This document shows positions 1 through 12,000 of a stretch of DNA of 28,663 nt, piece after piece (within the stretch, counting starts at the first letter, position 1; every line of letters begins with the position of its first letter). The DNA is from a virus, in IMG/VR virus record IMGVR_UViG_3300043803_002147, positions 1 through 28,663 of that record, one strand, 5' to 3'. Under the pieces are notes generated by a model. It ran no database searches. It saw only the letters and a program-made list of their open reading frames with translations, and was not told where the DNA came from. A program made the position numbers and the translations under genes.

Positions 1-3000
1 CTTCTTGGACTGTTTTATACCCTTGTTTGGATCTTGCTTTTGACTTTTCTGTTTCTGTAGTTCCTGCATTTTTTTCTAGTTCCTGAAGCGACGCTTTTTT
101 GTCTTCTATACTTTTAGTAATGTTTTTTACAGGGTCAGTATCTTCAAATTCTTCCTTCTGTTCCTGTGTCATGGGTACAACTGGTCGGGCAACAAAGCTA
201 TAAGGGTTTTTTCCGTCTAAACCAATTGAAGCCATAAACTCTTTTAATCTTTCGTTGCTGAGTTGCTGATCTTTGTAAAGCTTAATAACTTGCATAGATG
301 AAGCATCTAGCCTTTCACCAGCTTTTTTAGCGTTAATAATCTGTTTAATTTCTTCTGGCAACCCACCTTTTTCTTCTGTGTTTAATTGCGCTTCAGTAAT
401 CTTAGGGGCAAACGCATCTAATGCCACACCAACTGCAACAATAGTAGCTATAAGACCTGCGATCGCTAAACCCCAAGGACCCATTATGGCAACCACAGGA
501 GCTATTGCTGTAGCAAGTCTGCCGAAAAGAGGAACAGCCATGCGTGGTCCAGGCGCCGACCCTAATGCTGCATTTGAGGCTAAGATTGGGGCTGTTTTTA
601 CTGCAAGGTCTACAATTGCTTTTATTGCTTTAGATCCGGCAGCAGCGGCATACCCAGCACCTCCGGCATATAAAGCACCAGTTCCTATAACATCCATTGC
701 GCTTGGACCTGAACCACCTTGTCTGTATTTCGCGTTAGTTTCCCGTACTGCGTCGTCCCATTTCCAATCACCACCACCCCAAAGACTTCTAACGTCTAAT
801 TGCACTCCTTTAGCCGGTAAAGCATGGGTGATCGTATTACCAAGTTTCTCTACAGATTTAGTGGCTTTATTAAACGCTTCGGTGGTTTGGTTGATGTTTA
901 ATCTGACTTGATTTAAATGTTTATTAATGTCTGCGGTAGATTTATTAATTGATTCTCGCAATGGGTCGCTAAAATCACCTTTAGAAAACATCAGAACAGC
1001 GTAAGCTAGTCCAAAATGTAACAGTGCTTTACTCAAAAATCCTAATGCACCTTGAACTATTGCCATGCTTCTTACGCCACTTTTTGCAACATTATTAGTT
1101 GCGTTTGAAGCAACCGCTGAAGATGTCATCATTAATTCAACAACAGCTTTAAGTGAACCCATTACCCCATAAAACGCTTTTGCTGTAGCACCAAATATTC
1201 CAGTAATGCCACCCCACAGTCCTTTGATAGCAGGCCACAAAGCCATAACCAGCAAACCTGTTCCCTGCTCTAGCATAAATACTATAGCTAGTATTTCTAC
1301 AATCCCAGAAGGAAGAATTTTAAAGAAACCTGCAAACACCCCTTTAAGCCAGTCTATGATACTACCAGCTTGTTCTGCCCCTTGGATTAAGCCACCAAAG
1401 ACTGTACCAAAAGAAACTTGATGGTCGCTCATGGAGCGCATGGCAGTGTCTATAGTGCTGAACACAACGACAATCATGTTATTTATACCTTGAGACATAT
1501 TGTCGATCAAGTTCTTTTCTGCACCTAGCCAACCATCAGCAACGTCTGAGACAATACCAATAACCATTGGCATCATATTGGTAGTAATAGCGGAAAAAGT
1601 AGCCAATAAGAAGTTTTGTAAACTCTTCATTGCAACTACAAAAGGTCCAAATTTAGAAAGAATGATTGTTAGTCCAATGGAAATTGTGGCTGCAAAGCCA
1701 ATCATAAAGGATTTGACTAATGGTATTAATTCTTTTAATGCACCGCTAAGTACGCCTAAAATATTAGCAAAAGTGTTAACAAAAAATGCTAGTGTGCCAC
1801 CAAGTTTATCAGTAAATATTGTTGTAATCTCAAAGCCCACATTACCTAGTTTGTTGAGCGCAACTACCAGTCCGCCAGCTTGATCGGAAGCAGCACTACC
1901 ATAATCTTCTTTTAATACTTTAGCTACTTTAGGTAAAATATCTTGGGATAAAATGCCACCAGAAGCTACCAGTTCATTCATTTCAGGAACGGTCACACCC
2001 ATGGCTCTAGCGAACGTAGCCATAGCAGGTGGGAACTTCTCACCTAACTGCTGCCTAAGCTCTTCCATAGACAGCTTACCTTTAGCTAATATCTGCGTAT
2101 ATGCCATAAATACCAAACTAGCATCCTGACCGTTGATACCTAACGCGCTTAAAGATGACGTAATACCTTCAAATAGATCTTTAACCCCTTGACCTTCCAT
2201 CTTGCTGTCTTTAGCTGCGATCGCCAGTTGAGAATAGGAGTTAGCAGCTACTTCTGAAGGTACATTTAATTTGTTAGCAATATCTTTTGCATATTTAAAC
2301 TCAGCTATACCTCCTTCTTTTGACCCGCCTAAAAACTTAAATCTTCTTTGTAATACTTCTACCCTTTGAATACCATCTATGAGTTTAGCTACATGGGGTG
2401 CAACCATGTTTACAGCCATGCCTATACCTGTAATAATTGGGGCTAAAGGTAATAATAATGGCGTAATTGCACCTATCATAGTGGTAATTGGTGCAAGGGT
2501 TGTAGCGATTGAACCGAAGAATTGAAGGACATTAGGGAACATCTCATCCCCTTCTTTAGAACCTCCAAACATGGCTTTTTTCACCCCTGCACCCATCTGG
2601 TTGTACATTTCTGCAAATTGACCTTGAGTCGCTGCTGTACCCCTGAACATACGACGGAATATTAAACCTACAGAATCACCAAAATTAGCTTGTCCCATGA
2701 CTTTTTTGGCGTTGTATTCTAAATCATCTTTGGCGTTAGCTAGATTCACCATTGAGTCTTTTAAGCCCTTGGCTAAGGCTTTACCCATGTCAAAGCCTTT
2801 TTCCCTGAACTTAGCCTGTAGTCCGCTCAACGTGGTCATCAATCCTGCGGTGGCTGTGTCTAAAAGCTTGGGGTCAATAGCATCAATCTGTTTAGCAGAC
2901 ATCCCAGTTTTTCTTAACCCTTCTTTAACCAGTCCTTTCATAGCATCCTGGTCGTTACTAGCATAAGCTTCTGTGAGTCTACCCATAAATCCGCCTGTAC

Positions 3001-6000
3001 GGGGATTGTCTCTCAAGTTGTCAGCAAAACTGCTTAAACCTTGTCCACCCTGTGATTGTTGAACCTGCTTCCTTTGATCCCGACTCATGCCGCGCTCTTG
3101 CAAAACAGACATTACCATAGCATCCCGTTTTCTTGTGGCTACATCATTTCCCATCGTTGCTGCATGAGATTCAAAATCACCCATAAACTTCAGAAGTTTA
3201 CGCTCTCTAGCGGTTAAATCAATTGGGGATTTAGTTATTTTTTCACGGGCTGCGGCTAATTGTTCCGGTGTCATAGCATCACGAACAGATTTAGTGACAC
3301 CACGCTCTCTCAGTATTTGCTTTGTAAGTCCATCTAATCTTTTTGTGTTACCTGATTCAAGATTCCGTGTTAATAATTGTTCAGCTTTACTTTTTTCAGT
3401 TCCAAACGCATTAATAGCATCTGCTATTGTTGCTGATCTCTCTCCCATTTTCTTGCCAATCAATTTTTGAATTACAGACTTAGGAATGACAGGAACATCA
3501 AGATTATTTAAAACACTGTTTAGTAAAGTATTTCCCAAGTTTTCTACTAGTTCTTTACTAGCAATACTGGCACTAGAAGTGCGTGGCTGAACTGTTTGTG
3601 TAGCAGTAGGCTGTTTTGTAATTGTAGGCAGGTTCTTTATTAAATCATCACCAACATCGAGTAGTGCGTATGCACCTGAATTTCGTATATTTTCAATATC
3701 CTGATCACTTTTCCCCCGTTCTTTAAGGATAGAGATAATCCTTTTATCTCGTTCTTTTTCAGTAGTAGCATTAAGTTTTTTTATGTCTGCTATGTACAAG
3801 AGAAAGTCACGTTCTTTACTGGTAGCGTTAAGAGGATTCTTAAGTATATTTTCCCGTTCAGCAAGCAACTCAGCAGAATCCATTTGATTACGAACAAAAC
3901 TACGTACACCACGCTCTCTTAATGCTTTCCTGGTAAGTTCATCTAATTTTGGTATTGCTTTACCTGACTCAACAGCACGTTTTAATGATTCTTCTGCTTT
4001 GGTTCTTTGGGCATCTGGATAAGCAGTAAGATTTTGTCCTACTCCTGTACTGATATTAGTGCTAGTGCCAACTTCCTTGACATCACGCAAGAGAGCTTTT
4101 TCTCTGTTGATTTTAGTCTGGTTTTGTAATACTTGTTCAATAGTAGGTGCTTGTTTTTTGGGGTTGGGTTTCACGGACTTATCTAGCCCCAAGATACCAC
4201 TAAAAGCATCATAAAGCGGGCTTGCGCTTAATGTTCCTAGTGACAGCAATGGATTAAACCGTGAACCGACTAGCAGAGGTAATGGACTTACGATATTATG
4301 TAAAAACCCTGTAACACCAGCAGTTTTAGTTCCCGACAAAGCTGATAAATCTACCCTAGTAATAGAACTTAATAAGTTTGTTAAAAAACCACCTTCTTTC
4401 AAAATATTGTTTTCTAATAAATTCTTAACAATTGAATTACCAAACCTTAATACCATACCACCAACAAAAGGTATGGCAAAACTTAATTTAGGAAGTAGTT
4501 GAAAACTGCGAGGTATAAATTTTAAGAACCAAGGCAATATACTCCTGGTTTGAGACAATAAAGCTTGATGCAGTGGTTGTTTAAGCGTATCCGCTAAAGA
4601 AAACAAAGCTGCGTTAACGGCATTCCGCATGACTTGACCCAATGAAGCATAACCAGATAAAGTGCTTTGGCGGATGCTTGCACTAACGGCATTAAAAATA
4701 TTTGTCACCAAATCAGTACCTAAATTTAAGTATTGATCTAATAATGTTGGTGGTATGGGTGGTACAGGTGCTATAGGTGGTTTTGGAGTTGGGTTAACAG
4801 GAAATGTGTATGCTGGTACGGTACTTCCAAGAGTTTGAGGCGGGAAAACATATTTTGGCGCAGTAGTACCAGCAGGTTGGGGGATAAGGGATGGTACGGT
4901 AGATGAAAGTGTAGCAGGTATTTGTCCAATAAGTAATTTACCGACTTGTTTAAACGCTTGGGTAGAACGCGGTGATGTTAGCCAAGAGTCAGGTATTGGA
5001 CCATATTGCCCAGCCATTTGTTTGACTGTTTGCGAAGGTGGTGTAGTCCAAGGATCTGGTATGGGTGCAAAACGAGAAGAGACCGTTACCTTATTCCCGG
5101 CAATAGTAGCTTGTACTTGTTTGTTAGCAGCAATTAAAGCACTTATACTATTTTGTGCTAGTGAATGAGTTGATCTTATGGCTGGCGACAACCCTTGGAC
5201 GACTGGTAAAATCAATTGTGCATCAGGCTTAGGCGTAAACTTTTGAGATGAGACTATTTGTGCATTTGGGTTAGGCGTAAACTTTTGAGATGAGATTATC
5301 TGTGCATTTGGATTGAGTACAAAGTTTTTACTGGAAAGTATCTGTGCGTTGGGATTGGGTACAAAGTTCCTTGGTAAAATTATTGGGCTAGTACGCTGTA
5401 TTGTTGGTGGCTGGGGTCTTGATAGTTGCGTCATCGGTTGTTGAGCAACAATTTCTTTAGCTAATCTTTGTAGATTAGACTGAGTTTGTACAAATGAGTT
5501 AATGTTTAAGCGTTCTCTAGCAGGTGGTAACAAAAACTGAGTTCTTGTTGTTTGTCTGACAGTGTTAACTAATTGCTGTACAGAATCGTTCCAAGGATCT
5601 GGGATTGGGGGAATAGTACGCTGTATTGTTGGTGGCTGGGGTCTTGATAGTTGCGTCATCGGTTGTTGAGCAACAATTTCTTTAGCTAATCTCTGTAGAT
5701 TAGACTGAGTTTGTACAAACGAGTTAATGTTTAAGCGTTCTCTAGCAGGAGGTAATAGAAACTGAGTTCTTGTTGTTTGTCTGACAGTGTTAACTAGTTG
5801 CTGTACAGAATCGTTCCAAGGATCTGGGATTGGGGGAATAGTAGTTTGTGTCCGCTGAACTAGTGGTACATTGGTTACAGGTTCAATAATCTCTCTTGCA
5901 TAAACGGGAACAGGAGGAAGTGCTGGTAGTTGGGTTCTCCGTGGTGTTGGGGTATTGCTAACGCCTAGTATCATTCGATTGTATGCGTTTTTAGCTTTGC

Positions 6001-9000
6001 GATAATTATTGTTATCTTCTGCTAAAGCGCGTTTTACAGCTTGACTATATTCTTGGTCTGTTTGTCCTGGCTGTCTTTCTGGTATTGGGGTCTTAGGTGC
6101 TACAAATCTAGGTGGCTGGTAAGCTGCTGTGTTTACAACTGACTGATTTGATGCTAACAATTTGTCAATTGACTGCCCTTTTATCCCCAATCTTTTTGAA
6201 AATTCAACTATTCTTAACAATATAGAATTAAAGCCCGCGTCAAGACCTCTGAGAACAGCGGGATCTACTGGGTTTCCATCAGCGCGAGCGATCGCAAAAT
6301 GATGGGCAGCTAGAGTTCTTTGTTCCTGAAAATCATCAACAAGTCTATTATAAACGGTGTTTTGAAGTGGAGTGAGACTTGCTGATTTGTTGCTTAAATA
6401 GCCAAGTAAATCAGAGCTAGAAAGAACATTACTGGTAATACCTTCATGCCCAAAATCAGCACCAAAGTTAACACCAATGTCAGACAATAAATCTTGAATC
6501 TTGAGTTTTTGGAAGTGTTCCTTGGTGGCTTTAATATGGGCTTGTGCCTGGTTTTCTAAATCTAAATCTTGCTTAAACACAAGGTTCATTGGGAGAGGGG
6601 TATCCCAAGGATCAGCGATCGCATTCCTAACATTTTCTGCCATGTTTCTAGCAGCATTAACAGCGGTCTGGGCTTGGTTGTTAATACCAATTCCCATGCT
6701 GCCAGCTAAGTTTTCCCCGGTATCAATGCCTTCACCTGATGGTGACGCTATTCTAAATACTTTTTTAACCGCGCTTAGTATGCCTTTAGCAAACGCAGTC
6801 ACTATCCCCAGTACACCACTGCTAACAGACAAAAATCCTTGTCCTAACGAAGAAATTAAATTAGAACCTATTTCCTTGAAGCTAGTTGTAGACTTGAGTT
6901 TTTTGGCAGTATTGACTACTTGATTTACGGCAGGGTTATTAAGTAAATTACTATTTCCGCTGTTTAACTGCTTATGGAAATCAAAATCATTTGCTTGGAA
7001 TTGTATAGGTAAAATAGGCGAAACAGCCCTGTGAACATTGGTTAATACTTCAGTAGACTTCACAGGAATGCTAGGAATATATTGATTAAATTTGTTTTGG
7101 GATTGGTTGGGTTTTAATTTTTTGTTGAACTCAGTTTCCCACTTGCGAGACTCAGTATCAACTGCCTGAAACTGCGTGGGTAGAATAGGTGAAATAGTTC
7201 TATAAGTATTAGTTAATGCTTGACCGGCTTGTTGAGGCAAATTCTGTTTAAAAGCTACAATTGGTTGATCTGTTACATCCGTGAAACCTGTAGTTACCTT
7301 TGCTATAAAAGATGATATATATTTGCGAACTGGATTTAAAATAGTTTGTACTATTGCGGATATGATATTAGTAGCTAATTCCTTTAAGTTAGCACTTCCA
7401 CTTACTACCTGTCTGATATTCCTGAAAAATTCACTTTGCTGGATTGATTGACTAGCCCTTGGTGTAACAGGTGCTTTCTGCTCTTGAGCAACTACTTCAT
7501 CGGGTTTGCTGATAAGCTTATTGATAGTTGTAGGAATATTAGAAAGGTAAGCACTATATTGATTAAATTTCTCCATAGCTGAATTAGCTTGTTCAGGAGA
7601 TAAGTCTTGAATATTGTTTAATACTTCAATTAGTTCAGTACCTTTATTATGACCTTTTTCAATAGCTTTATGGGCTTGAGAGTAAATATCGTTTGGCAAA
7701 TTCATCGTTTTGATTTGACCAGAAATATCTTGATAAGTCTGCTTAAACGATAGTATTGTTTGTTGTAATTCTTTTGGTAGTTTACTCTGTTCTAATGAGC
7801 TAGACTGTACTGCTTTAGCCACAGGTGTTGACTTTGATTTTTGTCTTTCACGACTTATCTCAGATGGTTTTTGGTTAACTGTTTCAGGGATATTGTTAAT
7901 GTAATCAACAATTTTATTAAATTTTTCTATAGCTTGTTGGACTTCTTCAGGAGATAAGCTTTCAACGCTGTCTAAAGATTCAGCAAAACTAATACCTTTG
8001 TCGCGGACAATATTAGCCATTGAATGATATTTGTTATACGCTTCATCAGATAGATTCATTTTCCGAAGTTTTTCTAAAGTATCATGATGAGACTTTCCAA
8101 CCTTTAACGCTGCTTGTTGTAGTTGTTGCACTTCTTTGGCAACTTGGTTTGGAGATCCTGATACAGACTGACTTAATGAAGTATTTGTTTTTAATGCTTC
8201 TTTAGCTTGTTGTGTATATCTACTTCCAAAACTATAAGCACCTAATTCCAAATCAAAGGTTGCGCTAACAACTTCAGGAGAATATTTACCTCTGCGTCTA
8301 TCAGCACTAAACTCTGAAACACTACTCCATTTAGCCATCTCTTTAAGAGTAGGAGATGGAGAAAACATAGATGCTTCCTGTACTGTTTTAATTTTCCCAA
8401 AATCATATTGAATAGCGTGAAACATCTCATGCAATATTGTATCAATAAGATCGTCAGACAACTTGCTAACATCTGATGAAATTAATGCTTCATAATCTTT
8501 TGCGTGTATACGTATTTTATTATCTCCTCGGTAATAAGCCCCAGCCATTCCGGCCATGCTGGGGTCAGTCTCTTTTTCTAGCAAAGGTATTTGTCGTTGG
8601 CTTGCAGTTTTTCCTGTTAGCTGCAAAACCAAATTAGCTAATTTATTATAATTGTTTCCAGTTAATTGTCCTGGCAATAAATCAGTAGTTAACTTAGGTG
8701 CTTCTAATGGTTGTTGGTTAGTTGCCATATCTGAATCTGAAGTTGAATTTAACTTCAGATTAGGAACATTGTTAACATCTGGCAAAAAGTTCTTAAATAT
8801 ATTCTTTGCAGATGTTAGAATATTTTTACCTATAGTAGCAATCGTTTTTAACAAATTGCCATTCAAGTTTGCTATACTTTTTCCTATAGGTGAAAACAAA
8901 TTAACTGCAAATTCTTTAAAGTTATTGCTGGTTAAAATAGCCGATTGCACTGACAGTAAGACATTTTTGTATACATCTTTTATTTTTGCACCAGAACCAA

Positions 9001-12000
9001 TAATTAGATTTTGTATTTTAGAGAAGGAATTTATTATGTTTTGTCCAATAGATGAAAATAAATTAATGCCAAAATCTGAAAAATTATCGCTTTTTGCAAT
9101 AATATCAATAAATGGAGACATCATGCTGGAGAAAAATGTCTCAAAGGTGTCAAATACTTTTATTTTAAGCTTATCAACTGAACTTGTTATTCCTTGTCCA
9201 ATTACAGACATAAAACCAGTACCAACCTCTTTAAAATTATTGCTTTGTTCAAAAATATTCTTAATTTTTGAGGTTAGTTTTTGATTAAATTCAGTAATTT
9301 TTTGCTCTATATTATTAAATAACTTATTCAAATTTTTTCCGATTGGCGTTGATAAAAGTAAATCATTGATCTTACTTATACTACCCTCCAAAGTTTTTTT
9401 AACTTTATCTAATTCAACGCCAATAAAACTATTTTCACCAAAATCTTTTTGCAATGACTGAATTGTTTGAGATATTATGTTTGTAGCGTTTTTATCTAAA
9501 CCTTGAGAAAGAAACTGCTTAATATTTTTGTATTTTTCCACTCCAGAATTAATATTAGCAATGACTGATTTCATAGAACCAGACACATTAACTGCACCGG
9601 AACTAATACCAATAGCTAACCCTGAAGATATCATTAGCCCTAATGCAATCATCACCTTTGATGGTGACTGAATACCCATATTCTGCTTAATCTGGGATTG
9701 GATTGAATTGCCCAGCCCAGCGATCGCATTAGTAGCAATACCAGCATTCTTGAGTATACCCTGTTCTAATCCTTTGACAACATCCTTACCCGTCTGGACA
9801 AAATTAGCTACTGGTGCAAACTTACTTATAGCTGCATTACCCAGAGAAGCTGCTGTTCCCATTGCCACAGCCCCAGCGTTATACAGATTAGCGTCGTTAC
9901 TACCGTGCATATCAGGAACGACTTTTAAGCCACCACCAAACATTTTTAACGCTTCGGCGCGTCCTATTTTATTTGCTTTTAAATATTGAGGAAGTACATT
10001 TTTAAATGTACTAGCGTAATTCAGAGTAGAGTCTTGTTGTGTTTGTTGCTTAGTATCTTGGTGTGCTTGTTTTAAGGACTTAGCGATCGCCATAGTTCTG
10101 AAAGCAGCCGCTACACCGTCGTTAGCAGACCCTATGGGATTAGTGAAAGCTTTTAATCCCAGTGGGGTAACGAGTTCCGTACCAAATTTAGCGATATTAA
10201 CTAAATGGTCAACAGCTTCTCTGGGTTGGGTAAAGGTCTTGTCTGTTACCGCGTCTTTAACAAAGTTTTTGGCTGTCCCATAAGTAGCTTGGAATAAAGT
10301 CTGATCCGGGTTAGCTGCGTGGTGTTCCCCAACCTTATCAAGCATATTTAAACCCGTGCTAGTGGCGGACATAGCAATCATGGCTTTGTTGCTAATGTCG
10401 CTTAAATTGGGTATCATGTACGTACCCGCCAAGCCTAAGCTAGATAAATCATTGAGAGGGTCAAATGCAGATTTAACGGTTGTCACCATTTTCCTAGCAC
10501 CCTCGGACACTTTGCTGTTCCCTTTTTGCATCCCAAAGAACAACCCAGAAGCTATCATCATCCCAATCTCAAACATCACCCAAGATGGAGACTGGATTTT
10601 CATCTTTTTCTCAACAGCTTCAATCAAGTCGTCAAGCATCTGTCTAGCAACATCAGACACACCATCAGAGCCATGCTTAACACCTTTTGCTAATCCTGCG
10701 TCAATATCAATACCTAATTGTTGAGCTAAAGGCGCATAGTGGGTAAGCTGCTTATCAAAAATACTTTTTTCTTCTGTGTTTAATTTGCCCAACAATCCCT
10801 TGGCATTTGTTTGTCTGGACTTGAGTTGAGACTTACCCCCAGCATGAACTTTACTAAGATCGCTGTTAATTGTTTTGTCAAAACCAGCATCTTGGGCTTG
10901 TTTGGCAATAGCATCTATGTCTGCAACTGCAAGCTTGGTATTATCTATAAATTTTTTAATTTTCTCTTTTGTAGCTTTAATTTCTGCTGAAGTTCCCGTT
11001 AATTTAACTATGTCAAACTCAGATTTTAATTTTTTATATTCTGCATTAAAATATTGATTTATGCCCGTGAATGAATCACTAACACCCTTTAAAGATATTT
11101 CTTTTTGCAGTTTTATTTCATCTGATTTTTTGGGTTTTCCTATTTGTAATGGTACTAATTCTTCACCGTTCTCTCTAGCAGTTGCCTCAGCATACTGCTT
11201 AGACAAATCAATATTTTTTAATGTATTAGTTTTTATGGCTTCAAAGTGCTGTTTTAGTTGCTGTGGTACTTGACTAGCAGTGGTTTCAACAGGCAGTAAT
11301 TCAAGTTCTGGTTGTGGTTTTTTGGTTTTTTTGGGAATATTTACAGGAATATCCAGTGCTGTTTGCAATTCTGTTTTTACTTGCTCAACAGTACTATTTA
11401 AATTTGGTGACTGAACATTTGTAATTTTTGACTGCAAAGCAAATTCGTTTAATGATTGAGCTGCGCTACTTAAATTCAGGGAAGCTTGCCCAAGTGCATC
11501 AAAAGAAGAATTTTGAAGAGGTTGAGTATAGTTTATTAAAGGAACAGAACTAGCAACAGAAGAACTACTCACTGATGGTGACTTGGCTTCAGAGTTGCCA
11601 ACATTAGAAGAATTGCTACCAATAGGACTAATATTTCCGCCCGTAGATATAAATTTCTTAGCTACTGAATAAGTGTTTGGAAGTATAGTTTTAAGTAAAT
11701 TATTAGTGGCACTTTTAGCTGCTGTGGCTAATTGTTTGCCCACCACTTGAGTAAAAGATTCACCGCCTCGCCCTTCTATTTCATTAAACAAAGCATTTGC
11801 AGCTTTTTGAACTTGAGTAGAAGCTTTATTTAAAACCCCTTGTGAACTTTTGCGAACAGCTTTAGATATAGCAACTTTGGACTGTTGACCTAACCCTTCA
11901 AGCGTCTCATCAATACTTAACAAAAAAGTATTACTGATACCACTTAATGTATTTGTGACGATAGCAGGAGCCTGAAAGGATTGAAGCTGGGAATAATCAT

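Noticed and set aside
8242-8472. Minus-strand frame of 76 codons
   Set aside because: It is in another register within the tape measure and has no ribosome site.
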